A stretch of DNA of 64,000 bases from Mansonella perstans (GCA_037074765.1 JBAMDO010000065.1:186001-250000), one strand, 5' to 3'. Shown: positions 1 to 13,430, numbered from the stretch's first letter. Notes: generated from the letters alone by a model not told the origin. A program made the numbers and translations.

Positions 1-340
1 AGGCGTTTCTGTTTCATCTATTTATACGATTTCTTCTTGTTTTCGTTGACGATCCTTTTTGCTTTTAGGATTTACGTGTTCCTTTTGAGTTCTTTCCCTG
101 AGGCTTGCTAAGTACTTTCGTTTCTATATTGCCCAAAATATATCGAGTTTTTTGAGTGTTCCCAATCAGTATTTGATTATCCATTTCCTCGTATCAAGAT
201 TTCCTGATTTAAATTTGTTCTGATTGTCATTACCTGTTGGGATAATTAAGAATGTATAAAATTGATCGAGCGTATTGCTTTACAGTCATTGGAGTTAGTG
301 TAAGTCAGCGGCCGAGCATTCAAGACACCCTCGATGTCTA
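1..340 (-). pseudogene. BEL/Pao retrotransposon relic, integrase C-terminal part
   Basis: On the minus strand this stretch reads, with stops and frame changes, like the tail of a BEL/Pao polyprotein. The piece EGVLNARPLTY at about 307-346 matches the conserved start of the post-integrase domain. A basic stretch at 1-60 ending in IVYID fits the domain found at the end of these integrases. No long open frame survives, so it is dead. It continues beyond the left edge of the window. Family assignment rests on motif recognition, not on a search. Confidence 0.7.
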
Positions 341-346
341 CGATCG

Positions 347-660
347 TTATGAGTTCCCTTTCCCATAACAATTTTCTTCCAATAGCTCCTTTAACAGCCT
401 TCTTCGTAGTCCTATCTGTCTCTCATAGATTCCACCACTCCAAAGAGCTCTCGATGTTATATTTTTTGCAAGTGATGCCGAAAACTCAATTCCCTCGATT
501 CTGTCGTGTTTCGGTATTGCCTTATTGAAGTTTAGGTCATTGGAAAAAAATTCGCGAATATTGATCGCCGTATTCTTAAAGATATCCTTGACTTCGTAAT
601 ATTTATTTATGGCTTCTCTTGTTCCACTTGCTGACAATATGACATTATCCACATATAAAT
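347..660 (-). pseudogene. BEL/Pao retrotransposon relic, reverse transcriptase part
   Basis: A 101-codon open frame on the minus strand. It carries the MDNVIL and NIREFFSND motifs that in BEL/Pao reverse transcriptases mark the catalytic YVDN region and the following conserved block. The integrase tail follows directly downstream at 1-340, so RNase H and most of the integrase are missing, apparently by internal deletion. No intact element is present. Confidence 0.75.
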
Positions 661-1340
661 ATTTTCTTTAATTTTCGGCAATCTTTTGCTATATGGTCCT
701 TTTAAGCAAATTCAGGCACTCATCGATTGTTTTCAAGCGCTTGATCCGATGCTTTGCCGTATGGTAAATTTGACATTCGTCATCACAATAATCCTTATTG
801 TGAAATGAACAAAGTCTTCGTATTTTGTAACTTACAGAATATTTCCTTAAGTCTGTGATCTTTTATTACCGTTTGGCTTGAGCGCTTGATTGTTGCTAAA
901 GCAGACATCTCTCCTCTAGTACTGCTTTGGTTGTAACTTGACTTCAACTCGGTTGATTTTCGTTGATATCCACTACTGGATGCTTGCATCTTTCAACTTT
1001 TGTTTTGACGGTTGTGCACTTTTTAGTATGGTGATAGGCATTCCGGCTCGTAGTATCAAAAAATTTGTTGGAACAATTTGAAGTGAATAGCTGTCGTTCG
1101 ACTGGGATACAAATTTTATTCGAATTGTAGTACCGCATTTATACAATACTGTTACCGTTAACAAGAGCGTAAACATACGACATATGGTAAGCAATAAATG
1201 CGATAAGATCGTAAATGAGGTTAAATAATATCGAAAAATGATGTTAGAAAGATTGGAGCCGGCGAAAAGCTCTAGTCGCTAATAAGCAGAGAGTTAAAAT
1301 CAGAACTGATCCACACTATAAAGAATGCAGGAAGGAGGAA
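661..1340 (-). pseudogene. Probable upstream part of the same BEL/Pao relic
   Basis: Short overlapping open frames on the minus strand. At about 1085-1115 one frame reads IKFVSQSNDSYS, which weakly resembles the active-site region of the element's aspartic protease (a D-S-G-S-type motif, here degraded). The placement just upstream of the reverse transcriptase piece is what the gag-pol order predicts. The assignment is tentative because similarity is short and frames are broken. Confidence 0.35.
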
Positions 1341-2418
1341 GGGGCCATAATACAATAGCGTAATGTTATATGCAAGAATTTTGGGAGGTACGAAAACACA
1401 ATAGAAGAGAGGATAAACGACTTATTACTGTAAACACATAACGAAGCCATCTTTGGTATAATGGATTATTTTCCGGAAATATTCTTAACAATTGCTAATC
1501 TTATAAGTGTAACAACTAATCAGAGTATAGTGTTCATACCACTAATTTCTTCTAGCGAAACATTTCGATTATTTTTATACTATAAATTATTTCGCATTTC
1601 GCGACAATTGTATGTTAATAGGAAATACAAAAAAAAAAAAAAAGAAATGTTTTATCAGTTATAATTAACTTCTTACAATGAATAATCAACACTAATAAAT
1701 ACTATGAATGATTTATATAACAATGTATTTCTACAGGAAAAAAGAAAATTCAATTATGAGATACTTTTTTTTTAAAATTAAATTTTACAAATTGATGTGT
1801 AATATTATGAATATTGTGAATGTAATATTATGAATAATCCGATCTTAAGATTTTTTCAAGGTCTTCTAATGAACTATTTCGTTCATTAAATTGCCTTAAA
1901 CTACACTTGAATTGATGAATATATTGATGTGTATTTAAATGAACTTCCTTTTTATTTCAGATAAATTTTGTAAGCATCAAAATATTATTTCAACATAAAT
2001 AAGGTCTGATCTGAATATACTGAATGCAGTCCTCACTCGGATTTCTTCCATAATAATTTACAAATAATAACCAAAAATTAAATGAATAAATCAAAGTTAC
2101 TTTTTTAAAATAAAATACAGAGTAGAATTTATTTTTATTTCCATCTAACAGCTTTACATTTGCCTTTGTATCATTTTATTGGGAGATCTATCCTTAGCAA
2201 TTTCTGGAAAAATAATGAAACAGATTTCTTCGTATCATTTTTACATAACAACAGAATAAAAATTGAATTGAATAAAAAAAGTGTGAAGAAAATATATTTG
2301 ATTAAGACGAGATCGATTAATATCCGGTAAATTTTATTGCATGTGACAATGTCGTCATTTAATCATAGAAATAATTTCTGGAAATGAAAGATTCGGCAGT
2401 AGAAACTATCGATCATTA
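1341..2418. other. AT-rich intergenic stretch
   Basis: No convincing gene, RNA or repeat seen. It lies downstream of the calmodulin-like gene on the minus strand and would hold its 3' untranslated region; several AATAAA-like strings occur in this orientation but none stands out. Confidence 0.5.
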
Positions 2419-4437
2419 TTATCGATCGGTCATCATTCTAACGAATTCTTCATAATCAATGTCACCATCTCCTGCAAAAAAACTATGCAATTAGAATATT
2501 AAAAAAAAAATGCAATAATTTTTTTTAGAAATAATCTTTTAAAAAGAAGATCTTAAAATTTCCAACTAATCCATGGAAATTTTGATTCTAATTGCATAAT
2601 ATTAAAAAAGCAAATTTTTTGTGGCATTTTTTTTAAAAGTTAGCTCAAGTTTTAAAGTATACCGTCTACATCTACTTCTCTGATCATTTCATCAACTTCA
2701 TCTTCACTGAATTGCATACCCATATGCACCTGAAACGATAATTAATTAAAAAATAAGTTTTCATGTCTTTTCTTTTTTTTTAATTAACATTTAAGATTTG
2801 TAAAAGCAAGTATTGAAATTTTTCAGATAAGTAAGAAAAGTTCAAGTTTGCCCTATGGTCGTAAACAACGTAACACAGTAAAAATTCAGATGGATGAAAT
2901 GAAAAGTTTAAACAGTGCAAGCAATGAGAATAATTGCCAAATATTGACTATTTCAATGAATTAGCAAATCTAAATTGTGACAAATTTTTCAAATTTTGAA
3001 AAGCTATTTTATAATTTATTAAAAATACAATTTTTTTATAATTTTGTTGCCATTTTGCGGATAATTAAGAATGCTTGAAAATTTTTTGAAACTTTTGCTT
3101 TTTTATTTGCATTACTTTGAGTATATTTTAAAAAAAAGTAACTAATTTTTTTGAAGATTTAAGCAACTTGCCATGAAGTACCGAAATTCCTGAGCTGTAA
3201 TAACACCATTTCCGTCTTTATCAAAAACTCGAAATGCTTCTCGGATCATTTCAGAATCTGTTTCCTTCATCATTCGCTTCATCATTACGCAAAATTCAGC
3301 AAATTCAATTTGTCCATTACCGTCAATGTCCACTTCATTGATCATTTCCATTATTTCCTGTAGCATTATTGGATACTTGTCATACTCTTTATAATCCTTC
3401 TCAATTCATTTTAAATTTTCTGTTAATTAGTGTTAGGAAATTAAATTATCCATTGGGATCAATGAATTGGGAGATTAAATACGACATGAGGTAGCATTTC
3501 CAGTACTTTTTCCGTATTTTTTAATTAATCTCTGGAAATAATCGAGTATGAATTAGTAAAAGACAACACTTCTTTTTTGTTGCGCAAACAAAACGATGAA
3601 TAAAAATCAATTAAATTGAATAGTAAGAAAAAATTAAAGAAAGTAAATGAATTGAACAATTTATGATATAATTTCTCATAATTTGGCTTTTATGAACAAT
3701 AATTTCGCATGCATCACATACCTGTTCAGTGGGATTTTGTCCCAATGATCGCATTGCAATGCCTAATTCTTTGGTCGAAATAGTTCCATTTCCATCTTTA
3801 TCAAACATCATAAATGCTTCACGAAATTCATCGATTTCTTCAGCTGTGAGCTATAAATTTTTTTCAGTTTAGTTGGAATAATAATTAACTAATTTTAAAT
3901 TCATTCACTGATGTTTTAAAAACCAAATTTTTTGACTGGCTTTAATCCTACAGTAATCATTTGTCAGGATATAAATTGGATCAACGATAAAATAAATGAA
4001 TGATTTGGAGAAATATGAAAATAACAGAATCAGCTAAGATTGGAAAAATGTGAAATTTAACATGGAATTTTCAATTTTTTAGCAGGTCTCATTGAAAATT
4101 CCAAAACTTTTGTGATCTTTAAAAAAAGGAAAAGCAAAATTCTTCGATGAAAATTTTTTAACAATTCGATAAATTTAACGGATATTTGAGAAAGAACATA
4201 TATTTCTTTTTTGATTCCATAACTTATTTCAAAATTTAAATGAATTAAACTGTTTATTTTAAGAGATATGAAATTAATGCATTTAAAAATTCAGCTATGA
4301 TATTGTTGAAATCGCATAACTGAGTGGGAAATGGAAAACGTAATTTACACCTGTAAATACAAATTTACCTGTTTAAAGATGTCGTCATTCAACTGCGCCT
4401 GGTTTGCTGATTGCTGACGTGCTCCACTAGGTACCAT
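2419..4437 (-). CDS. cal-1: Calmodulin-like EF-hand protein (cal-1 type), 5 exons
   Basis: Calcium sensor of the calmodulin family, 167 aa. Coding exons (minus): 4437-4369, 3850-3722, 3357-3172, 2729-2663, 2471-2419. The four 12-residue calcium loops lie at about residues 40-51, 76-87, 112-123 and 148-159. Each begins D-x-D-G and keeps the final Glu, so all four should bind calcium. A roughly 23-residue N-terminal extension precedes the calmodulin core and separates it from true calmodulin (149 aa). The [20 protein letters not shown] and EFRYFMVHMGMQ stretches fit nematode CAL-1. A TTTTTAG acceptor at 4440-4441 sits 2 nt before the chosen ATG and may receive a spliced leader. Intron 3 begins with GC (ATG|GCAAGT), not GT. 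An upstream donor near 5330 could add a 5' exon; this is unresolved. Confidence 0.9.
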
Positions 4438-4526
4438 CTCTAAAAATTTACTATTTTGAAAAAAACTTTTTCAATTTTTCTACATTATGGAAAGTATCCC
4501 AACAAAAGATGCACTCAGTTTCAGAT

Positions 4527-4608
4527 AATATCATTCTAGCTGTCATCTTTCGCGTGACTGATTCAAGTAATATCATTCTAGCTGTCATTTTTCGCATGAT
4601 TGATTAAG
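4527..4608. repeat. Two tandem copies of a ~41-bp unit
   Basis: The string AATATCATTCTAGCTGTCAT followed by a TTTCGC motif occurs twice in direct succession with a few mismatches, just upstream of the calmodulin-like gene. Confidence 0.75.
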
Positions 4609-4609
4609 T

Positions 4610-6970
4610 TATTTGGCTATAATAAAATTTAGGCCGCTTTCCCTACAATCAATAACAACGGATAACCTTTATAAGCAAGCAATTTATCATTTTACTTCAT
4701 TCAACGGTTGGTAATGTCAATATACAACGATAAAAAGAATGGAAGAAAAACAAAACTTCAATTGTAAAACATATTTTAAAACTTTTTAAGTACAAGATAA
4801 CAAATATTTATGAGTTCAAACTTCTAACAACTGATTAGTTCGATTAATTAATGATTGATTGAGCTAAATTAATTAATCAATCAATAGTTTTTTTGTTGTG
4901 GAAAGACAAAGCCGATATTCAAACCTGATGAAAGATTTCATATTTTTCATTAAGTTGAAAGCTAGCGTCAGATTCTCATTTTAATTTTTTAATTCCGAAA
5001 ATCTTAATTTAATTTAATGAGTAATCATTTTCAGTGAAACTAAACTTGCATTATTATTGATATCGTATAAAGCTTAGAAAATTTTAAATTTAAACATTCG
5101 TCAAATTTTAATTACTAAAATATTAATTTTGATTTATTAAATATTTTTAGTCCTTCATTATTTTTAGGTAGAAATACTCGAGTTGTTTACTTCTTACAAG
5201 TTTATAGTTATGAAATTCAGTTCCTTCACTAATTTCCAGGAGGAAGTTGAAAAAATTGACATGGCAAAAGCAAATGGACATGAAAATTGATATGAAGTGA
5301 CGAGATGTTTTTGACAAAAGCATTACTTACCAGAGGTATCCTAAATGATCGATAATAATGATTCATTAATGATAAACAATCAGTTAAAATGAAAAGCTAA
5401 GATAACTTCTTGCATCACCTACAATGATGCAAGATAACTTCTTGCATCACCTACAACACTTGTTAATCTATATCGGTTTCGTTATAGCAAGATGACATCA
5501 TTGGAACAAATCACCTTTCTCATTGAATTACGATCGATCGAGTCAAATTACTAAGTAGATATATATGTAGAAATAAAATTGAAAAATGATATTCAAATCA
5601 AATTTTTTTCAAACAGATAGTTACGGAAACTTAATATGATTCAAGAAGTTGGTTGAATTTCCGGACAATTCGATGAGATTAATTTAATAATAAGAATTTT
5701 TGTTGAAGCATGAATAAGTTATTCAAGAAGAAAAGTTGTAACAATATGCTTTGTGAAATAATAAAAATAAATTTTCATACACTCCAAATTGTTTTAACTT
5801 TTATATATTCCTTACTTTTAAATTTCATTTTTTTTTTTGATGTATTTAAGTAAAAATTAATTAATATAAATGAATAAAACACGTGCAAGCGAAGCATTTC
5901 CATTAAGCTCATATATATTTTGAGAAAAAAAAGGGAAAAATAAAAATCTATAATAAATTTATTGCTGATATCTTACTAATTAGTTGTAGAAGAAATAACA
6001 GAGTTATTTTAGCCATGAATGTTGAATAGTATTGGGCCAATACAAATGATATAAGGAAATGGAAAGGATCCGAAGAGAAGTACTTTACTTTCTCTCTCTC
6101 TCTCTCTCTCTCCCTTGAGATATTTATAAAAAAAAACTTGCTTGTCATTTTCTAGTTATTTCAAACATCATAGCATTCTTTTCTTGATTTTTTTGTTTTC
6201 TGTTTTTCTTTTTCTTTTTTGAAACGATGTAGTTTAACAATTTTATATCTCACTTAAAAGAAGCAACTACGAACTAACAAATTTTATAAATTCGATAAAT
6301 TACACTGTTGTTTTTTTCCAATTAATTTCGCAACATTCACCTATTGGATATGAAGAAAACGATCAATTAAAAAAGCAATTGCGAACTTAACAAACTTCAA
6401 TTGCTAATTTATGTTATCGCCAATTAAAAGTGCTAATTAACATTTGAGCAATGCACAATTATATTTTTACGTGAATGTGAATCAGGAAAAAATCAAAAAA
6501 TAAATTTTTTTCTCGATGATTATATTTTAGAAGTTGCAATAAAATTTAAATAGAAATTTAATCAGTTATGGCTATTTTTTCTCATTTCAGGTATTGCAAA
6601 ATAGTTCTATGAATGAATTAATTTAAAATACATAATAAAAAAAAAAAGTCACAATGATTACAAACTTTTTTCTTTCTTTTTCCCCCTCACTCTTTCTTTC
6701 AATTCATCCATTAAAAAACTTTTGTTCCCCCAAATTTCATAATTTTACAGTTAGGAATTTTTTTTTTTGCTATAGGAATGATACAATATTTAAAAATATT
6801 TTCAAAGAGCTACTTTTTTTCCCCAGATTTATTTTAAATTAAATTTTACGGTATATTTTAGCCTGCACCAATTTATTGTAAGATGGAAAAATTCATTATT
6901 TGCTGCATTATCTATTCATTTAAATTATTTAACAATAAAAAAGAAAAAATTTTAACACTCAACAGAATTT
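4610..6970. other. AT-rich intergenic region with simple repeats
   Basis: No gene seen. It contains a tandem duplication at 5401-5457 (a ~33-bp unit with TTCTTGCATCACCTACAA) and a TC microsatellite at 6090-6112. Short open frames here are low-complexity and lack splice or start context. Confidence 0.5.
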
Positions 6971-6974
6971 TAGA

Positions 6975-7200
6975 CCTAAGAAGAAGATGAAATTAATTTA
7001 ATTATTAGCTCATTTCTTGTTTATCTTAAATTTCATCAATCTTTTTTTCAGGTTTAAGAAGAAGAGAAATTAATTTAATTATTAGCTCATTTCTTGTTTA
7101 TCTTAAATTTCATCAATCTTTTTTTCAGGTTTAAGAAGAAGATGGAATTAATTTAATTGTCAGCTAATTTCTTGTTTGTCTCAAATCTCATCGTTGTTTT
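6975..7200. repeat. 77-bp tandem repeat, about 2.9 copies
   Basis: A unit of about 77 bp starting TTTAAGAAGAAGA and ending CTTTTTTTCAGG is repeated; copies 1 and 2 are nearly identical and the third diverges towards its end. Each unit ends in a polypyrimidine tract plus CAG|GTTTAAG, which looks like a nematode splice acceptor abutting a weak donor. No coding sequence surrounds it. Confidence 0.85.
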
Positions 7201-10200
7201 GCTGAATTGAATTTTACGATTGTTTTAAATCCGTGTTAATTTTTTAAAATTGCTGAAGTTGAGGAAAAATTAAAAACAATACTGAAAAAACGTGTTAACT
7301 ATTCGCAAAGCGCAAAATGAGCAAAATGATCGCAAAATAAAAAAGAGAACATCGTTATTGCGTAAATTTTATTTCGGGCGCTTTTTGCAATGAGTCAGTA
7401 CTGATAAAAGAGGCCATGATTGATACTGATTGATAAGAACAATTCATGGAATTTTCCTGGTTAATTTTTATTTTTCATTTTCCAATGTGCAATTGCTAAA
7501 ATTTTGTTCACAAATATTTTAAATGATAATCAACGGATAAAACTACAATTGGCCTGTTTTGTAATGGTTATCTCAGGTGGTATTAAATGACAGCAAGATG
7601 AAAAAAATTTCTGAGTTCTATTTAATTTCATTTTACAATTTATAAAATATAAGCCAAAGTTAAAGATCATTCCAGAAATCTGCTGGCAAACTAATAAATA
7701 AGAGAATGATGATATGATGACAATGAAACAGTTGCAATAATGATAATAAAGATGTTTAAGTTTCCAAAAATTTTTGTTTATTTTGAAAATTAAAACGAAA
7801 TTTCCTGAATGGAAAAATGTCACACAACGGGAAAATGTTACACGACAATATAGCCGCTGAAAATGAAAATATGCACCGATGAGTGGTAAATGGAATAATT
7901 TTGAAATGTTTTTTTGTAGGGTGTGAAATGAGAAAATCCAGTGTACTTTGGAAAAGTTTTTTTTGTGTTTTTTTTAGTAAATTATGAGTGGAACAAAAAA
8001 ATGAAATATTTATTTTGTTTAAACAACTTGATCTGAAACTGTCATTTCAAAATATAAATGAAATCAATAGTGATTCGCTATATTAACTTCATTTCACTGT
8101 TGTGACCTGGAATTATCATTTCAAACTAATCCTGATTTCATTTCATAACTGCTTGATACAAATTCTTAGGTGACATTTTCAACTAAAGAACATTTCTTTA
8201 CACATTAATTCATATTTCATAAATTTACAACGTTAAAATGAAAATTTATAGCTTTAATTTTAAATAAGTATTTGCTGAGTGGGATTTCGTTTCATTATAA
8301 AAGTTATTCAAAAAACAATTGCTGAAATGAATACTGATATGCATGCTAAAACATGACAAGTGTAATTAATTAATAATTTAAGAAAGACTTTACAATTAAC
8401 AAGAATGAATTTGGGTCTCAATAAAGTTTTAACTGCTGAACTAGTTAGAGCTTTTAAATAACAATTTTTTAAAACATTTTGCTAATGTAAGCTAAAGCTA
8501 AAAGTGCCCAGGAAAAAAAACAAAAAATCCATTAATGAATTTGGATCAAATATTTTTTTAAAATAATTTTTTCTCAAATTTTTTTTTTTATTTTTCCATC
8601 AAGATTGCTTTTCAATGTTAACAATAAATTATGCGTTAAATTTATTTTCTTCAACCGATCATTTTAAAATTACCATTAATGATTTTTTAGACAAAATAAA
8701 TAATTGGTTTAATTTTAAAAAATAATATTAAAAAGGAATGCTACGACTTTTCATTTGCGACATCTCTTTATATTTACTGCTATTATTTTCATGTGTTATT
8801 ACTACTATCATAAGCATATCGAAATCATTCAATAAGCAAGCAATAAAGAAGAAAAGGATTGTAAGCTAACTGGACAGTGATAAAAATACATGAAGACAAC
8901 AATTTGAAATTTTCCGACTTTTCTTTTTTTTTATTAAAATAAGGAAGAAGGGGCAAAATGTTAAAAATTTCCATTTTTCTTTTTCAATATAATAGTTTTA
9001 AGCTAAATGGAATGTTGACGAAGGAATATGCAAACAAAGACGTCAAATTCTAATCTGTCAAATTCAAGTGCACAATTTGAAAAAAATGACTTTCTAGTCC
9101 GATTTTTTTTTCGTTTTGAAATTCCATTAAAAAATTTTTTTAAATCAACACAAAAATTGATTAAAATTTTTCATTTCAAAAAATTCATTTAGAAAAGGAA
9201 ATGAATATAGCGAAAACTACATATCGAGTTAAGCTTTTAGGTACAAGCATAACATATAATTTAAAAAATTTTTTCCATAATTATTTCCTACAGCTTCTTG
9301 AAATCATTGTTTGAAATAATTTTCTAGTTTTCTTGAAATTAATTCCATTTCTAATGATTACTGCTAATTTCATAAAATAATTTCCTAACTCTATCAAAAA
9401 TTCAATCAGTTCCTGACAAAATTAGCAACTATCTCATTGGATGATACAAATTAATTATTAAACAATATCTCAAATTTTTTTTACAATTTTGAAAATAAAA
9501 AAGATGCTGAAAAAAATTACTAAAAAAAAAGAATTGATGCTATCAAAAAAATGTTTAGCTGGAATGTTTCAGCAATAGCAAATTAAAATCTATTTTAAAT
9601 CTTGTAATTGCTGTTCAAACGGACAATTAGAAAGACGGATAAGAGGCAGAATGATATGTAAAACTCACCGCGTTGTAATAGCTTCCTTTAAAGTGTAATC
9701 TAAAATAATTCGAAAAATGTAAATAACTTCGCATCCCTCATCTCTCAACTCTATCACTACCATGCTATCATCTACCATTATCACCATCACCTGATATCAT
9801 TGCTGCTATAATTACAATTACACATTCTATCCAAACCAATCTTTTTCTCTCATCCCATTCGCCATTATCAATCCTTGAATGAAAAACATCACTTTGCTAT
9901 GAAAAATCCTAATGTCATATCAAATAATTTCACGGTTGAATATTATAAATTAAAACAATTCTTTTTTTCCTGTCACTCTTTCATGCATGCGGTTACTATG
10001 ATGGCAATATCGGAAAAATTCATAAAAGCATCCGAAATGTGGAATAAAAAAGTTAATTTTGTCAATTTTTATAAATGAACATTTTGCACTTCGTTTTGTA
10101 AATAACTGACAGAAGTAAATTTCAATAAATGCAAGTTATAATTTATATTTGTTTAAAAAGAATTCGGAAAAAGAAAAAATGAAGCCATTGAAAAGGTTAT

Positions 10201-10304
10201 TCTATTAGTCATCAAAATGATGTTAATGCAAAAAAAGCTGACATTTAAATTATTCTGCTAAAATTGACATTATTTGCATTCTTTTAAAATCTATGCTTAA
10301 ATTT
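7201..10304. other. AT-rich gene desert
   Basis: No supported coding region, RNA gene or clear repeat was seen on either strand. Open frames at 7530-7823 (minus) and 9875-10078 (plus) have skewed composition and no recognisable motif. Confidence 0.5.
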
Positions 10305-13229
10305 TGATTATCAGAAGTAATGGCAGTACGATCGTATTACGGTACGATATGATAGCTAAATTAAAAATAACCTTTAATGAAAGGCAATCTTTAAATTTGT
10401 CTGTCACAATTTTTGAATGAAATAAAATTAACCGAAATTGTTAGCATTATAAAAATTAAAACTAAGACTAGAAATGATGAAAGTAATTGAAATTTTATTA
10501 CAATTGTAGAAGTAAAAACATAAAAAAAAGCAGAAAGTTGCTGATTTCTATAAAACTAGCCTATAATTATAATTATGGAACTGTTATAATAACAAATAAT
10601 TTATTGATTTTGGTCGAATAATTAAATAATAAAATTCACTAAAGATAATTAGATTCTTGGTGCAAATTTCTGTGACAATTGAATAATTATTACATATATA
10701 TTTTAGTACAAAAAAGACATTTTGGGTCTCAAATTTAACTATTCTAAGATGTTAATTTGAATTAATAAGTAAAGTAGCAATTTATAGATGTTCATAAATG
10801 CTTGCTGAAACATTTGTAGGATCAGTTGAATCATGTTTAAATTAATCAATTTTTCATCATCATTGTACTTTAAATATTCTTGCAGTGTTATCGTTTTGCT
10901 CTTAATAATTAAATAATTCATCTTTTTCTTCTCAGTAAAACTTTACAGCAAAATTTTACAATATTTTGAGTTAATTTAACTTTCTGTCCTAAAATTGTAC
11001 AAGTTCTTAGCAACAAGCAAAATATTGAAGTTTTTAAATTTGAAGAAAAAACCTATTGGATGCTTGAGATTTGGCTTAATAAGTCTATCTAATTTACAAT
11101 TAATTAAATTAGCAATGATCAAGTTAGGATCATTTGACTTAAATAGTTTAGAATGTGTATGAATTGTTCCAATTGCAAATGTGGTAAATATTTTGACACG
11201 ATGTAATTTCAGCAGCTAAGCTTTAATTTTTGTAGCTTGTACATATCAAATTTATTTGTAAATTTAAAAGTTTGTTGAAAAATAAAAAATAATTAAAATT
11301 TCAGCGATTTCCTTCTTTCCTGACAAAAATTGTTAAACTAAATAAAAAAAAAAGAGCTTTTAAATTGAGATAGTCATTTCAATCAATTAATCTAAAAAAA
11401 CGAGACATGAGTGACATTTTCATTAAAAAAATAACATATAAATTATATTCTTCAGTTAAAAAATATCTTATAATCAGTTAACAGCAATTGCTTATACTTA
11501 TTATTGCTGAGTTTTGTTTAAAAAAAAACGCCTAAAAATGATTTATTTTACTTGCAATTTACAATAAATTCAAATGATTTTCTTCGTTTTGATCCTAAGC
11601 ATAATATAGAATTAATTAATTATGTTATTATCAAAATAGAAATTCTACTGCATTATATGCAGATGAAAAACTGCCCTTAATTAAGAGCAGTCTTAATTAT
11701 TTATGCATTTGAAAATTATTGCTGAATTATAAATTGTTATATTTACTGTTTCATCTGCAACATCAAACAATTGCAAAAAACTTACTTCACTTTCTTCAAG
11801 TTTGATTTTCTACGACATTTTCATGAAATTAGTTAATATGTCTAATTTGTCAAAGCAATCTCTCCAGTCAACGTTACTTTATAAACAACAAAATTAAGCT
11901 AAATAAACCATTAAATCTAAACAAATCAAAATTAATTTTCATTATAAATACCCAAATGGAGGAATTATTTTTCACAGAAACAAACCGAAATAGGAACAAT
12001 CAGTTTAATATCAAAACGAATAAGCATTTTCAGCTAAAAGCATCTTATAAAAAGATAACTGCTTAGTCTTTGTAATTAAAACGATTTTTCACTTCTTCTA
12101 ATATCTATTGCTGATTGTTAGATTTTTTTTGACATTCGCATTCGTCTTTTTGTCTTTAAAATATTTTGCAATTAAAAAAGTTTTGTTATTCAATTTTATT
12201 ATTCTCCGTAAACTTATTTATCATCTATTGTAAATTCTGAAGGCGAACGTTAAAAACAGAAAAATCTTTCTCTGTTGAATCATCCAGACTTAACCATTCA
12301 TTTATCTAACTGCACTCAGACCATTAATTAATCATTTCATCCTTGCAGTTTTCAGATCCCGACATTTTAAAATAGTGCAAAAATTAATTAACATATAAAG
12401 CAAAACCATAAAGAAAAAAGCACGAGTATTATTTAATGCTAATTAAGCGAACTTTCAGCTAATATTAACTAAGCAAAGTCATTGTGCAGTGCAATTCCAC
12501 AAAAAAACTATGATTTTCCAAACATTAACAAAAATACTTAGTAATATTATATACAAAATTACCCGCATTATTCCCATGTTTATCAGGCCAAACAGTAAAA
12601 CACTTATAGATTTCATTCATTCGGGAATTTTGTTTCCTCGTAAGAATCAAATTCTGTCGTTGATAAATGAAAATTTATATCTTGACTATATTTCTTAATT
12701 TAAAATGAAAATGAATGACAGCGCTTTAAAAGTTTCATTCGCCTCCAAGCATTTTTTTTGGAAATTAGTTTTGTTAAATAATCACGATAACTGCTAAAAA
12801 AGATATGGAAATGAGATAATTACCTCATAATGGACGACATCATTAGATCAGAAAACTAACAATTTATCATGAGAGTGTAACTAATAACAATAATTTACTC
12901 GAAGTTAAGTTTGGAAAATTGAAAAATGGTTCATAATTAGAACTGAAATATCGTACATTCAATTGCTTTTCTAGGAACCTTTTATCCATCAATTTGTAAG
13001 CTGTCAAGTGATATGGCATGTGACACAAGGAAGTCAACATCACTGCAAAGAAATGAATGACTCGCTAAAGTCAATATCAATCTCTAGTATGAGATCAATT
13101 TCTAGTATTTTTATTTCATTCAAAAGCTATGGCAGACCAAATTTAAAGATTGCCTTTAATTAAAGGTTACTTTTAATTCAGCTAACATACCGTATCGTAA
13201 AACGATCACATGGCCATTATTTCTGATAA
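10305..13229. mobile_element. Inverted-repeat-bounded element (possible DNA transposon relic)
   Basis: The segment 10305-10440 is repeated in inverse orientation at 13092-13229, at roughly 80% identity by eye over about 135 bp. It includes the shared strings AAAGGCAATCTTTAAATTT and TTTTGAATGAAATAAAA. The pair encloses about 2.65 kb. Inside, only short AT-rich frames occur and no transposase was recognised. It may be a non-autonomous DNA transposon or two oppositely oriented copies of a short dispersed repeat. No target-site duplication was identified. Confidence 0.5.
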
Positions 13230-13430
13230 ATTGATAAATTTCAAGTATAGAAAAAAAGGAAAAACGAAATATGTCAAGTAGTTTTTCATGCATTCATGAT
13301 AACGGATGTGTTGATGTCAGTGATAAGATTTTCGATTCATTCGAAATGTCACCATAATACATATTATTCATGTAAAATCAATCATGTGACACACGAAAGT
13401 CAACATCAATGCGAAGAAATGAATAAGAAA
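13017..13430. repeat. Direct repeat of a ~45-bp segment, 367 bp apart
   Basis: ATGTGACACAAGGAAGTCAACATC... at 13017-13060 recurs at 13384-13427 with a few changes, same orientation. The first copy is inside and the second outside the right arm of the 10.3-13.2 kb inverted repeat, so the duplication straddles its boundary. Confidence 0.7.

Noticed and set aside
5325..5370. Upstream exon of the calmodulin-like gene ending in a GTAAGT donor
   Set aside because: It joins in frame only if the second AG at 4438-4439 is used, and nothing else supports it; left as a possibility in the gene entry.
7530..7823. 97-codon minus-strand frame
   Set aside because: Composition matches the AT-rich background and no acceptor or family motif is present.
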